Shown one piece after another: positions 17,849 to 26,627 of a stretch of DNA of 64,000 bases. The position numbers and the translations under genes were made by a program. The stretch's first letter is position 1. Each line of letters opens with the position of its first letter. Source of the stretch: Nocardia sp. BSTN01 (lineage in GTDB: Bacteria > Actinomycetota > Actinomycetes > Mycobacteriales > Mycobacteriaceae); NCBI RefSeq assembly GCF_015354405.1, contig NZ_JADKYP010000007.1, forward strand, positions 62,001 through 126,000, written 5' to 3'. Below the pieces are notes generated by a model. The model searched no databases. It had not been told where the DNA came from and saw only the letters and a list, made by a program, of their open reading frames with translations.

Positions 17849-18646
17849 TCACCGACCCAGGTTCGCCGCTGCCGCCGCCCGCTGCGCAGGACTGCCGACG
17901 ATCGACCGCATGGCAGCTCGCTCCGCAGCGAGCGCCTCGGTGAAGGAGCCGATCCCGACCATGCCCAGCAAGGCGCGCACCGCATCCGGATTCCGCTGCG
18001 CGACAAGGTCTGCCAGCGCTCGCGCCGTCCGGAGCGGCTCATCGCTCACCGCGCTCGCCAGACCGATACGAACCGCCTCGGCGCCATCCAGAACACGAGC
18101 GGCAAGAATCATCTCGAGCGCCCGCTCCTGCCCTATCAGCGACGGCAGCAGCTGTGTGCCACACATGTCCGGCGTAATCCCCCACCGCATCTCCAGCAGC
18201 CCCAGACTCACGTCCGGCGCCACGATCCGAATGTGGGCGCCCAGCGCGAGCTGCAGCCCGCCTCCCAGCGCGGCACCGTGAACCGCGGCGATCACCGGGA
18301 CCGGCAACTGTCGAAATGCCATGACGGTGCGCTGCCCGCGAGACAGTTCGGGATCGCCGCCGACGTCGATCGTCGCGGCGCGCTCATCCGCGTCGGCGGG
18401 CCGAAATGCCTGGCCGCCCGCCATCGCCCGGAACGCTTCCAGATCCAGGCCCGCACAGAAGCCGCGGCCGTTACCCGACAACACCACGGCACGTACATCG
18501 GCTCGGCCGCGCAGCGAGACGGCCGTGCGCAGGAGCGCGTCGAACATCTCGTCATCGAGGGCGTTGATCTTTTCCGGGCGGTTCAGCCGGACGTCGGCGA
18601 CCCCGCCTTCCACCACACACTGCACCCGATCGGTCACGTGACGCAC
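17849..18646 (-). CDS. Enoyl-CoA hydratase/isomerase (crotonase family)
   Basis: 265 residues. Oxyanion-hole segments GRGFCAGLDL and AALGGGLQLALG are present, and two Glu positions match the hydratase catalytic pair: LLEMRWGITPDM and ALEMIL. It is thus expected to hydrate a trans-2-enoyl-CoA. It is the only gene between the synthetase promoter region and the divergent SDR-crotonase-MaoC operon at 18781, and an AT-rich promoter zone lies upstream at 18700-18735. Confidence 0.88.
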   Translation of the reverse strand: MRHVTDRVQCVVEGGVADVRLNRPEKINALDDEMFDALLRTAVSLRGRADVRAVVLSGNGRGFCAGLDLEAFRAMAGGQAFRPADADERAATIDVGGDPELSRGQRTVMAFRQLPVPVIAAVHGAALGGGLQLALGAHIRIVAPDVSLGLLEMRWGITPDMCGTQLLPSLIGQERALEMILAARVLDGAEAVRIGLASAVSDEPLRTARALADLVAQRNPDAVRALLGMVGIGSFTEALAAERAAMRSIVGSPAQRAAAAANLGR

Positions 18647-18703
18647 TTCCTGATCGTCGGCGCCGCCGGCCGGAGAACAGGCGACGCTACCTGGAGTAGA
18701 AAC

Positions 18704-18718
18704 CTGATATATAGTCAG
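18704..18718. promoter_or_regulatory. AT-rich divergent promoter element
   Basis: CTGATATATAGTCAG sits between the divergent hydratase (18646) and SDR (18781). CTGA and TCAG form a short inverted repeat, and the first ten bases recur exactly at 34815-34824. It probably carries the -10 regions of one or both genes or an operator. Confidence 0.4.
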
Positions 18719-18780
18719 ATAAATCTACTAATACCACGGATCGGCTAGGCGCAGCGGTGAAAGGAACAACGGACAAACAC

Positions 18781-19509
18781 ATGGAATTGTTGAAAGACAA
18801 AGTCGCGGTCGTGACCGGCGGCGCCCAGGGTCTCGGTCTCGCCATCGCGAAACTCTTCGCCGCCCACGGTGCTCGAATCGTTCTCGCCGACTTGAACCTC
18901 GATGCGGCCGAAAGCGAGGCGGCGGCACTGGACGGAAGCGCGCAGCGCTGCGACGTCACCGATGAGGATCAGGTCGAGAGCCTGGTCCGAACCACCGCCG
19001 AGCGGTTCGGATCCGTCGACATCATGATCAACAATGCCGGCATCACGCGCGACAAGACGATGGCGAAGATGTCCGCAGCAGACTTCCGTACGGTCATCGA
19101 CGTACACCTGTACGGCGCCTGGCTGGGCACCCGCGCCGCCGCGGCGATCATGCGCGACCAAGGGTCCGGTTCGATCGTCAACATGTCGTCCATCTCCGGC
19201 AAGGTCGGCATGTTCGGCCAAACCAACTACAGTGCGGCCAAGGCGGGCATGGTCGGATTGACCAAGGCGGCGGCCAAAGAGGTTGCCTCCCGCGGAGTCC
19301 GGGTGAACGCGATCCAGCCCGGCCTGATCCGCACGGCCATGACCGAAGCGATGCCTCAACACGCCTGGGATGCCAAACTCGCCGAAATTCCCCTGCGGCG
19401 AGCCGGTGAGCCCTCCGAAGTGGCTTCGGCGGCACTGTTTCTCGCATCCGATCTGTCCAGCTACATCACCGGTGTGGTGCTCGAAGTCGCAGGAGGGCGG
19501 CACATTTGA
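18781..19509 (+). CDS. SDR-family oxidoreductase (FabG-like)
   Basis: 242 residues from ATG 18781; a GTG at 18757 in frame is possible, but the SDR fold begins [14 protein letters not shown]. It shows [13 protein letters not shown], the catalytic Ser in SSISG, and YSAAK. Length and the ending VVLEVAGG fit 3-ketoacyl or 3-hydroxyacyl-CoA dehydrogenases. Its stop overlaps the TTG start of the next crotonase, so the two are translationally coupled; a beta-oxidation dehydrogenase step is the natural reading. Confidence 0.88.
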   Translation: MELLKDKVAVVTGGAQGLGLAIAKLFAAHGARIVLADLNLDAAESEAAALDGSAQRCDVTDEDQVESLVRTTAERFGSVDIMINNAGITRDKTMAKMSAADFRTVIDVHLYGAWLGTRAAAAIMRDQGSGSIVNMSSISGKVGMFGQTNYSAAKAGMVGLTKAAAKEVASRGVRVNAIQPGLIRTAMTEAMPQHAWDAKLAEIPLRRAGEPSEVASAALFLASDLSSYITGVVLEVAGGRHI

Positions 19510-20327
19510 ATTCCCTGGTTACCAAGGAGATCTCCGACGGCGTCGCGCTGCTGACGCTGAATCGTCCCGAGCGGCACAACGCCTGGACCTTCGAGATGGA
19601 GGCCGAGCTGTTCGGTCTGCTTCACGACGCCGAGAACGACCCCGAGATCCGCGTCGTCGTGATTACCGGAGCGGGTAAGAGCTTCTGCCCCGGTCTCGAC
19701 GCACAGGCGCTGTCGGAGATTTCGGCCAGCGGCCGCAGTACCCAGCCACACCTGCGCACGCCGATGACGTATCCCACCACGATCGCGAAACCGATCATCG
19801 CGGCGATCAATGGCGCATGCGCGGGAATCGGCCTGATCCTCGCACTGCAGTGCGATATCCGGTTCGCTTCCACACAAGCCAAATTCACGACATCGTTCGC
19901 CCAGCGCGGCATCATGGCCGAGCACGGGATCGCATGGTCGCTCAGCCGGGCCGTGGGCCCGGCGGTGGCATTCGATCTGCTCTACTCCGCGCGAGTCGTG
20001 CTGGGAGACGAAGCTGCCCAGCTAGGCTTGATCAACCGGGCCGTCGAGCCGGACGAGTTACTCTCCACCGCAATGGATTACGCGCGGGGGCTCGCCGCGA
20101 ACTCGTCACCGGCGGCGATGGGCACGATCAAACGGCAGGTGTACGAGGCTCTGGAGAGCACACACGAGGAAGCTCGGGTGCTTGCCCTGCGGCACTGGAT
20201 GGGCCATCTCCGCTTCCACTCCGACTTCAAGGAGGGCATCTCCAGCTTCATGGAGAAGCGTCCACCCGCCTTCGCACCGTGGGATCCGGCCACTCCCGCC
20301 GTCCCCCCGCCCCTGCCGCAGGACTGA
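19506..20327 (+). CDS. Enoyl-CoA hydratase/isomerase (crotonase family)
   Basis: 273 residues with a TTG start at 19506 inside the SDR stop (TTGA overlap). Oxyanion segments [10 protein letters not shown] and [12 protein letters not shown] are present. The usual Glu144-type position is not conserved, but an acidic residue occurs in IMAEHGIAW, a pattern seen in crotonase isomerases as well as hydratases. The product could therefore be an isomerase. It lies between the SDR and the MaoC-type hydratase, which argues for a complementary rather than a duplicate role. Confidence 0.85.
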   Translation: MNSLVTKEISDGVALLTLNRPERHNAWTFEMEAELFGLLHDAENDPEIRVVVITGAGKSFCPGLDAQALSEISASGRSTQPHLRTPMTYPTTIAKPIIAAINGACAGIGLILALQCDIRFASTQAKFTTSFAQRGIMAEHGIAWSLSRAVGPAVAFDLLYSARVVLGDEAAQLGLINRAVEPDELLSTAMDYARGLAANSSPAAMGTIKRQVYEALESTHEEARVLALRHWMGHLRFHSDFKEGISSFMEKRPPAFAPWDPATPAVPPPLPQD

Positions 20328-20374
20328 ACCACCGGGCGAATGTGCTCGCCCACAGAAAGATGAGGCGTAAAACG

Positions 20375-20881
20375 ATGACCGATATAGCCGAAGACCTGAG
20401 TAGTTCGCAGGTCGACCCCCTGGTCAAGGGAATGACCTGGGAACAGATGACACCGGGTTCGGCGTTCCGAACCGCCAAACGAACCGTGACCGAGGCGGAT
20501 CTCGTCCAGTTCATCACCTGGGCAGGCTTCAACGAACCGCTGTTCTACGACGCCTCCCACGCCCAGGCCGGCGGCTACCAGGGGCGATTGATACCCGGGG
20601 CGATGATCTACTGCATCGCCGAGGGCCTCATCCTGCAGACCAACGTGCTCAACGGCACCGGGCTCGCCTTCATGCACATGGAACTGAGCGTGAAACGCCC
20701 GGTCTACGTCGGCGATACGTTGCACGCCCTGGTGCGCACCACCGATTCACGCGCGTCGAGCAAACCCGGACGTGGCGTCGTGACCGCGGCAGTGAGCGTG
20801 CGAAACCAACGCGACGAGGAAGTACTGACCTTCACACCCGTCCGCCTCATCCGCGGAGCGGACTTCCGCGAAGCCCACTGA
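20375..20881 (+). CDS. MaoC-like (hot-dog) dehydratase/hydratase
   Basis: 168 residues from ATG 20375, nine bases after GAGG. A single hot-dog domain with ITWAGFNEPLFYD and GRLIPGAMIYCIAEGL in the hydratase-2 region, and YVGDTLHALV typical of these proteins; the strict D-x5-H hydratase motif is not clear. It probably hydrates or dehydrates a CoA ester, possibly as half of a heterodimer. It closes the SDR-crotonase operon and converges on a GntR gene. Confidence 0.82.
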   Translation: MTDIAEDLSSSQVDPLVKGMTWEQMTPGSAFRTAKRTVTEADLVQFITWAGFNEPLFYDASHAQAGGYQGRLIPGAMIYCIAEGLILQTNVLNGTGLAFMHMELSVKRPVYVGDTLHALVRTTDSRASSKPGRGVVTAAVSVRNQRDEEVLTFTPVRLIRGADFREAH

Positions 20882-20916
20882 CCTACTGCCGGTGCGGATA
20901 TCGGGCCCGCGGGCGA

Positions 20917-21714
20917 TCAGCCCATCAGATCGAGCACGGTTTCGATATCCGCCCGCACCAGGTAGTCCCGCGCCTCGGTGAGATGCTTACGCCACAACTG
21001 CTCGGCCCCCTCGGCGTCGCGGGCCTCGATCAAATCCACGACCCGGTGGTGGGCCGCCAGCCCCTTGCGGCTCGCACGATCGTAGACCGAGGAGCCCGCC
21101 GTGGATTCGACCTGGGTCAGATTCGCCATGTCGATGATGTTCTCCAGCATTCCCATGAGCAGTCGCAGCGTCTGATTGCCGGTCAGTTCGATCAAAAGTG
21201 AATGAAAGGCAACGTGGACCTGGATGGACCGCATCGGGTCGTCCGCGACCGCATCGTGCTCGGTGAGGGCTGCGCGCAGCCGATCGATCGCCTCCTGCGA
21301 CCTGATCTCGGCCAGCAGCCCCACACACGGCGGCTCGACGACGATCCGAGCCTCGTACAGGTCTTCCAGCGTGGTGCGCTGATATTGCAGGATCACCGCG
21401 GCATAGCGCGCGGCGACCCTCGGGTCGGGAAGCTGCACGCGGGCGCCGCCGTGTGCGCCACGCCGCACCGTGATCAGCGACTCCGATTCCAAGATTCGGA
21501 ATGCTTCGCGCAGGGTCGGCCGCGAGACATCGAACTCCGCCATGAGTTCGGTTTCCGACGGTAGGGCATCGCCCTCGGCGAGCTGGCCGCGCACGATCTG
21601 CCGGCGCAGATGACCCGCGATCATCTCGGCCATTTTCGGCAGCCGCATTTGCCGACCGACTGGTGCGCCGGCCCAGGCGCCGGCTACCGGGGCATTGCTG
21701 GACTGCGCCGCCAT
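20917..21714 (-). CDS. GntR/FCD (FadR-type) transcriptional regulator
   Basis: 265 residues: winged helix about 28-95 (LPSETELMAEFDVSRPTLREA, FRILESESLITVRRG) and an FCD ligand domain about 105-245 with His and Asp metal-ligand candidates (HVAFHSLLIELTGN, AAHHRVVDLIEARD). It is on the same strand as the mce operon and 108 bp beyond its last gene, with its own AT-rich promoter zone near 21740-21765. In Mycobacterium tuberculosis the mce1 locus is controlled by the FCD regulator Mce1R, so this protein is the natural candidate to control this mce locus; that is inference. Confidence 0.9.
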   Translation of the reverse strand: MAAQSSNAPVAGAWAGAPVGRQMRLPKMAEMIAGHLRRQIVRGQLAEGDALPSETELMAEFDVSRPTLREAFRILESESLITVRRGAHGGARVQLPDPRVAARYAAVILQYQRTTLEDLYEARIVVEPPCVGLLAEIRSQEAIDRLRAALTEHDAVADDPMRSIQVHVAFHSLLIELTGNQTLRLLMGMLENIIDMANLTQVESTAGSSVYDRASRKGLAAHHRVVDLIEARDAEGAEQLWRKHLTEARDYLVRADIETVLDLMG

Positions 21715-21822
21715 GTGGATGACCTCACTAAGGTAGATGAGCTAGTTGTATATATCGTATTCGATCATCTCACCCTCGCGCGCCCACCGTACAGTCGTGA
21801 CATCCGCGTCCGCTGTTCCGAC

Positions 21823-22305
21823 TCACCTGTCGCCGTGCGCGCCGAGACGGCGGGCAACCGCGACTCCGATCAGCGCCGGTACGTAGGTAACGAGAAGAAT
21901 CCAGGCCGCGCCCGCGGTCACCTCGAAGAGCAGCGCGTTCCCGTCACTCGAGATTTCGGTGACGCGGCCGGCGATCCAGGTGAGCACTCCCGACGACAAA
22001 CCCGCGAGAACGGCGGCGCGCAGCCAGAAGACGACGAGGTCGGGGTCGGGTCGCTCACATTCGGACAGGTTCCTTCTGCCGTCGAAAACCCCCCATATCA
22101 ATGCGATCACCATCACAGCACCGAGCGCCAGCCATTTGAGCAGCCCGGTCATCGGTGTCCAGTACTCGACCGCATAAGCCAACAGCATCCGCGCGCCGGT
22201 GTGGACTGCTCCCATGCCGAGTCCACGAACGAGCAGCGGCAGCGTAATTCGGCGGCGCCGAGCCGCCCGGTTCGACGGCATTGTTGCCGAGTCGACGACA
22301 CTCAT
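21823..22305 (-). CDS. Small four-helix membrane protein at the end of the mce operon
   Basis: 160 residues. A basic N-terminus (NRAARRRRI) leads into about four membrane helices: near 25-48, 52-72 (LKWLALGAVMVIALIWGVF), 92-112 and 128-150. It resembles the small 'B-4DMT' proteins seen in mycobacteria, which is recognition by pattern only. It follows the RDD protein by 20 bp as the last gene of the mce transcript. Function is unknown; a role in Mce transporter assembly is a guess from position. Confidence 0.7.
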   Translation of the reverse strand: MSVVDSATMPSNRAARRRRITLPLLVRGLGMGAVHTGARMLLAYAVEYWTPMTGLLKWLALGAVMVIALIWGVFDGRRNLSECERPDPDLVVFWLRAAVLAGLSSGVLTWIAGRVTEISSDGNALLFEVTAGAAWILLVTYVPALIGVAVARRLGAHGDR

Positions 22306-22325
22306 GATCGATCACCTACCGACAT

Positions 22326-23441
22326 TCAGATCGGGTCGAATCCCGAGATCAGCCACTCGTGACCGACTTCGGTCAACTGGACTCGTACCGTGCTGGCCAG
22401 CTGCGACGGCTGCGGATTGTCAGCCGTGGTGGTCGTCTGGTTGAGGAAGACGAGCACCGTGGCATGGCGGTCGTCGGCCGAGACGAGTGCCGTCCCGACA
22501 GACTCCGCCCGAGTATTGACGGCCTTTTCCTTGGCAGCCGGAATCACCACGTTCTTCGTGTAATCGTTGTAGTAATCCTTGAAGCTGCCGGTCAATTTCG
22601 CCGACGCCCCGGCGAGATCCTTGTCCACGGTCGCGGCCTGATAGGACAACAGTGAGATCGTCGAATCCTTGGCGATCTCCTGGGCCCGGCTCGCGATCGC
22701 CGCCGTAGCGTCGTCGCTGCGGTAATCGTGGACGTACTGCACGGCGGCCAGACCGCCGAGCGCGGCGACGAGCGCGACGAGGACTCCGACCGCGGCCGTC
22801 CGCGCCTGGCGACGCGTCCCTGCCTCACTGGCTTCGTCGGCGACTACCACCGTCCCGGCGATCTTGTCGGAGAAGGTCTGTCCGCGACGGTCGCGGAGCG
22901 GCCAGAACCAGCCCAGCAGTGCCGGCGCGGTGTCGACGATGCGAGCTGCCTCGCGCCACACCGCGCGAAGAATTCCGGGCGCACGCGAGGTATCGCACCG
23001 CGTGGTACGAAGTCCCACGGTCAGTTTGCCGAGGGTGCGTCCGGTCGTACCCTGGCGATACACCGAGTTCCACCCGATGAATCCGATCACCGCGGCAACG
23101 GCCACACCACACGCGATCCGAGCCCATCGACTCCCCGAGTCGTCGGCGAAGGTCAGGGCCAGCACCGCGAGAATCGCTGCCGGCCCGGCCATATCGATGG
23201 TGTAGGCGAGGGCGCGGGCTCGCCACGATGCCCGGGCAGGTTCACCCTCGGTGTCGGTACCCGATTCAGTGCCGGTTTCTGCGCTGCCGGTTTCTGCGCT
23301 GCCGGTTTCTGCGCTGCCCGGTTCGGCATCCGGTCCGGGCTCCGGCCGTTCGGTATCGACCGCCGACTCCTCGACCTGGACGGAATCGAGGATGTCGTCC
23401 TTTTCGGTTGTTCTGGTACGGCTTTCGGTGTCGATGGTCAT
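22326..23441 (-). CDS. Mce-associated membrane protein with RDD domain
   Basis: 371 residues. An acidic, repetitive N-terminus (three GSAET copies, about 42-56) precedes an RDD-type membrane domain (RALAYTIDMAGPAAILAVL to about 205), then a helix near 215-235 and a C-terminal Mce-associated domain (VHDYRSDDATAAIASRAQE onward). Such proteins are encoded after mceF in nearly all mce operons and are thought to stabilise the transporter. Its start overlaps the previous stop by 4 bp (ATGA). Fusion of an RDD domain to the Mas domain is the noteworthy part. Confidence 0.82.
   Translation of the reverse strand: MTIDTESRTRTTEKDDILDSVQVEESAVDTERPEPGPDAEPGSAETGSAETGSAETGTESGTDTEGEPARASWRARALAYTIDMAGPAAILAVLALTFADDSGSRWARIACGVAVAAVIGFIGWNSVYRQGTTGRTLGKLTVGLRTTRCDTSRAPGILRAVWREAARIVDTAPALLGWFWPLRDRRGQTFSDKIAGTVVVADEASEAGTRRQARTAAVGVLVALVAALGGLAAVQYVHDYRSDDATAAIASRAQEIAKDSTISLLSYQAATVDKDLAGASAKLTGSFKDYYNDYTKNVVIPAAKEKAVNTRAESVGTALVSADDRHATVLVFLNQTTTTADNPQPSQLASTVRVQLTEVGHEWLISGFDPI
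23271..23315. repeat. Three-copy 15-bp coding tandem repeat
   Basis: The unit GCCGGTTTCTGCGCT occurs three times in exact tandem at 23271-23285, 23286-23300 and 23301-23315. On the minus strand it encodes SAETG-type repeats in the acidic N-terminal tail of the RDD protein. Being exact at DNA level it is young and likely to vary in copy number between strains, keeping frame. Confidence 0.9.
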
Positions 23442-24076
23442 GACGTCACGTACTCCATTTTCGAGATCTCGAGTCGGCCGTCGTCCCGAGCGAGAGTGAC
23501 GCGGACTCGGAAGGTGCGCGGTTCCTCATGCGCCCCGGCAGAATTGGAAACCTTGGAATGCGCGGTCAGCAGGACCTGGGCGGTACCGTCGTCGTTGACG
23601 CGTTCCAGACCCGCTCCGGCGATCTCGGCGGTGGTCACCACCTTCGCTTTGCGCACCGCATCGGTGAACGACTGCGCCTGCGGCGCGAACTCCACCCGCC
23701 ACGGTCCGGTGGCGTCGTCCAGGATCCGCTGGACATCACGATCCGCCGAATCATAGTGCACTGTAAGGACATTCAGCACTTCCTGCTGCGCCGCACGAAT
23801 ATACTCCGCCCGCTGGTCGGCAACCGATCGGGCCGCGTCATGTTTATGGGCGAGAAGAACATTCACCGCCACCAAGGCGACTACCAGCAGCACCGCGGCG
23901 GTCGCGGCTGCTATTCGCATCCCGCGGCCCCACCACCGCGGTGCGGTGCCCGCGGTCGCCTCTTTCGCCGATTCTGCTGCGGTCGAATCCGCTGCGGTCG
24001 AATCGGATTCGGCAACGGAATTCTCGGGTAGCTCCGCCACGTCGGTCACCGCGCCGGGCTCATCATTGTCTGCCAT
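23438..24076 (-). CDS. Mce-associated membrane protein
   Basis: 212 residues from ATG 24076, preceded by AAAGGAG; it overlaps the end of mceF by 31 bp. An Ala/Ser/Glu-rich cytoplasmic tail (1-50) is followed by one membrane helix (about 55-78, AAATAAVLLVVALVAVNVLL) and an extracytoplasmic domain (YIRAAQQEVLNVLTVHYDSADRDV) typical of Mas proteins such as those after mce1F. It probably joins or stabilises the Mce complex in the cell envelope. Confidence 0.85.
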   Translation of the reverse strand: MADNDEPGAVTDVAELPENSVAESDSTAADSTAAESAKEATAGTAPRWWGRGMRIAAATAAVLLVVALVAVNVLLAHKHDAARSVADQRAEYIRAAQQEVLNVLTVHYDSADRDVQRILDDATGPWRVEFAPQAQSFTDAVRKAKVVTTAEIAGAGLERVNDDGTAQVLLTAHSKVSNSAGAHEEPRTFRVRVTLARDDGRLEISKMEYVTS

Positions 24077-25485
24077 GTCAACTCCTTTCCTGGCGCGCCG
24101 GCGTTCGCGGCGACGTCGATCTGCCGATACGTCCGGCCGTCGGGACCGGTGTAGCTTCCATCGGGGGTGTAGGCGGCCGTACTCATCGTCGGTGCGGGCG
24201 GCGGTGCCGGACCGACTCCCGGGATCGTGTACGCGGAGGGGTGATATTGCGGATTGTCGACGTACGGTTGCGATTCGCCGATCCACGGGTTGGTAGCCAA
24301 CGGCTGATAATCCTGGTCGCTCTTACACATCTCGACCGTCGGAGCACGCTTACCGGGATGGTCCACACACGGATAGTTGCGCGCACCCCGGACTGCGTTC
24401 GGATCCGACTGGGGCAGAGCGCAGTACAGGGGTTGCGCCGGCCTCGTCGGGTGGTCCTCGGCGCTGCCGTCGCGACGCTCGGACGCAGGAAGATAACCGA
24501 CCGTACAGGGTGGTGGAATATTGACACCGAGTTTGAAGGCCATGTAGTCGCCGGGAATGCCGTTCCGGTCCGGATAGGTGATCGTATCGAGCGAGCTGGC
24601 ACCGGCCGGGAGCAGGACCAGAATCTGTTCGAGTGCCGCGTTGTAGGTGACGGCGACCTGACCGAGACTCACCAGGTTCGCCAGCAGGACGGGCAGCGTC
24701 GGATGCAACTGCTGGAACAGCGCCGTCGCCTCGTCGGCCGCGCCGCGGCCGTGCACCAGGAGATCACGGAATTTCGCGTCGCTCGAGGCCAGCTGACCGG
24801 TCAGACTCGCGACGTTGCTCGCCCACGACTTGATCGAGGCGTCGGACGCCGCGGTCGCGTCGATCACCGGTCCGGAATCGGTGATCAGTGTCGTCATCGG
24901 CGTCAGATTGCCCAGACCGTCCTTGGTCAACCCGTATGCCGAATCCAGCATGCGGCCGATGCTCGGTCCGGTGCCGTTGAATGCCTGATAGCTCTCATCG
25001 ATCAGACTGTGGAGATTTTCTCCCGGTAATGCCGCCAAGCTCCGATTCACGGTGTCGAGCAGTGTGCCGATATCCTGCGGGACCGAGGTGCGGTCGGCGG
25101 GTATGACACTGCCGGCGTGCAGGTACGGGGCTGTTTTCGTCCTTGGGACCAGATCGATGTACTGCTCACCGATCGCAGAGCGGCTGTGCACATTCGCATC
25201 GACATCGGCGGGGATCTTCGTATCGCTGTTCATACTCAGCGTCACCCGCACGCCGTCGGACGAAGGTTCGATATCGGCAACCCGTCCGACGGTTTCGCCG
25301 AGGAAGGTCACATTCGCGGTCTTGTAGAGGTTTCCGTTCGTCGCGAGGTCTACCTCGACCTGGTAGCGGCCGATACCCACCAGAGCGGGAATCTGCATGA
25401 ATTTCAGCCCCATCACCGACAGGGATACGACGGTCAGAATCGTGAAAACGGTGAGCTGAATCCGTACGAATCTGGTCAGATGCAT
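24046..25485 (-). CDS. mceF: MceF: Mce-family substrate-binding protein
   Basis: 479 residues from ATG 25485, overlapping the mceE stop by one base. N-terminal helix (FVRIQLTVFTILTVVSLSVMGL), then the MlaD/Mce domain (about 38-115: YQVEVDLATNGNLYKTANVTF, GEQYIDLVPR), a long helical region and a Cys-rich Pro-rich tail (about 385-479). MceA-F form a heterohexamer carrying lipid through the periplasm to the YrbE permease. Being the last of six, mceF identity rests on position and its tail. Substrate may be sterol or fatty acid; motifs do not decide. Confidence 0.92.
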   Translation of the reverse strand: MHLTRFVRIQLTVFTILTVVSLSVMGLKFMQIPALVGIGRYQVEVDLATNGNLYKTANVTFLGETVGRVADIEPSSDGVRVTLSMNSDTKIPADVDANVHSRSAIGEQYIDLVPRTKTAPYLHAGSVIPADRTSVPQDIGTLLDTVNRSLAALPGENLHSLIDESYQAFNGTGPSIGRMLDSAYGLTKDGLGNLTPMTTLITDSGPVIDATAASDASIKSWASNVASLTGQLASSDAKFRDLLVHGRGAADEATALFQQLHPTLPVLLANLVSLGQVAVTYNAALEQILVLLPAGASSLDTITYPDRNGIPGDYMAFKLGVNIPPPCTVGYLPASERRDGSAEDHPTRPAQPLYCALPQSDPNAVRGARNYPCVDHPGKRAPTVEMCKSDQDYQPLATNPWIGESQPYVDNPQYHPSAYTIPGVGPAPPPAPTMSTAAYTPDGSYTGPDGRTYRQIDVAANAGAPGKELTWQTMMSPAR

Positions 25486-26627
25486 TATCGGCCTCCATCC
25501 GAAACCGGACCGCTCAACGGGTTCGGCGTACCGAGGCCGGGCTGCCGATCCTTCGTCCGGCCCAACGCCGTCTCCAGAGCCGTCAACTGGCCCTCCAGCG
25601 GAGTTCCCTGCAGCAGGGAGTTGTCGATTCGTCCCAGAGTCAGGTCGATGACGGCGGTCAGGTTTCCGTAGTCTCCACGGATCCATTTGTCGAGATTGGC
25701 CGCGGGCCAGGGGTAGGTCGCGTAGATGCCGAGCGATCGCGTCAGATCGCGTCCGGCATCGCCCAATGCACGCAGGGCCGGCTGCAGATTGCGCAGATTC
25801 TGTGCGACATCGTCGTGGCTCGCGACCACGACGTCGTTCGCCTTTCCCGCGAAATCACCGATTGCGGTGAGCGCTCGGATCAATTTGTCGCGCTGGTCGT
25901 TCAACACGCCGAGCGCGGGCGGGATCGCGTCCAACGACTTCGTCAGAACCTCGTTCTGGCTGTTCACCGTGGCGGCGAGGTGATCCAGGCCGGCCATCGC
26001 CTCGATGATCTCGGTCTTCTGCTCGTCCAGGCTGCTCGTGAAGGTCGCGAGCTGACCGATCAGATTGTGGACATCGGATTCCCGGCCCGACAACGCCGCG
26101 TTGAGCTCGGCATCGATTTCCTGAAGCCTGCCGATACCACCACCGTTGAGCACCAGCGACATCGCCGAGAGCGCCTGCTCGGTCGTCGGATACTGGCTCG
26201 CCCGCTCCAGCGGAATCAGATCGCCACCGTGCAAACGGCCGGTCGGTGGTTCGTTCACCGGCGGCGCGAGCTCGATGTGCTGACTGCCGAGCAGGCTGGT
26301 CTGGCCGATCTTCGCGGTGGCGTTCTCCGGCAACCGCACGTCCCCGTCCAGGCGGACGGTGACCACCGCATGCCAGTCCTCGCGGTCGATCCGGGTGATG
26401 GTACCGACGTTCACGTCCGCGACCCGCACCCGCGAATTGGGCTGGATCCCCGTGACATTGGGCATTTGTATGCGAACTTCGAACGACCCCTGCCCCTCCC
26501 CCTTCGTTCCGGGCAACGGCAGCGAATTCACTCCACGCCATTCGCCACAGCCCGCGAGTGCCGGCGCGAGCGCGCAGCATACGAGGGCGCAGCCGAGGGT
26601 CCGCGACCACATCCGCCGCGCGCTCAT
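25485..26627 (-). CDS. mceE: MceE: Mce-family lipoprotein
   Basis: 380 residues. The signal sequence ends in a lipobox ALAGC near residue 26, so it is a lipoprotein like LprK (Mce1E) of mycobacteria. The Mce domain follows (SFEVRIQMPNVTGIQPNSRV, GSQHIELAPP), then long coiled-helical segments (120-340). Its start overlaps mceD by 4 bp. The lipid anchor and fifth place in the six-gene series fix the assignment. Confidence 0.93.
   Translation of the reverse strand: MSARRMWSRTLGCALVCCALAPALAGCGEWRGVNSLPLPGTKGEGQGSFEVRIQMPNVTGIQPNSRVRVADVNVGTITRIDREDWHAVVTVRLDGDVRLPENATAKIGQTSLLGSQHIELAPPVNEPPTGRLHGGDLIPLERASQYPTTEQALSAMSLVLNGGGIGRLQEIDAELNAALSGRESDVHNLIGQLATFTSSLDEQKTEIIEAMAGLDHLAATVNSQNEVLTKSLDAIPPALGVLNDQRDKLIRALTAIGDFAGKANDVVVASHDDVAQNLRNLQPALRALGDAGRDLTRSLGIYATYPWPAANLDKWIRGDYGNLTAVIDLTLGRIDNSLLQGTPLEGQLTALETALGRTKDRQPGLGTPNPLSGPVSDGGR

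Noticed and set aside
22326-23441. Secondary transporter for the RDD protein
   Set aside because: The C-terminal Mas-type domain and operon position show an Mce-associated protein, so a separate transporter is not supported.
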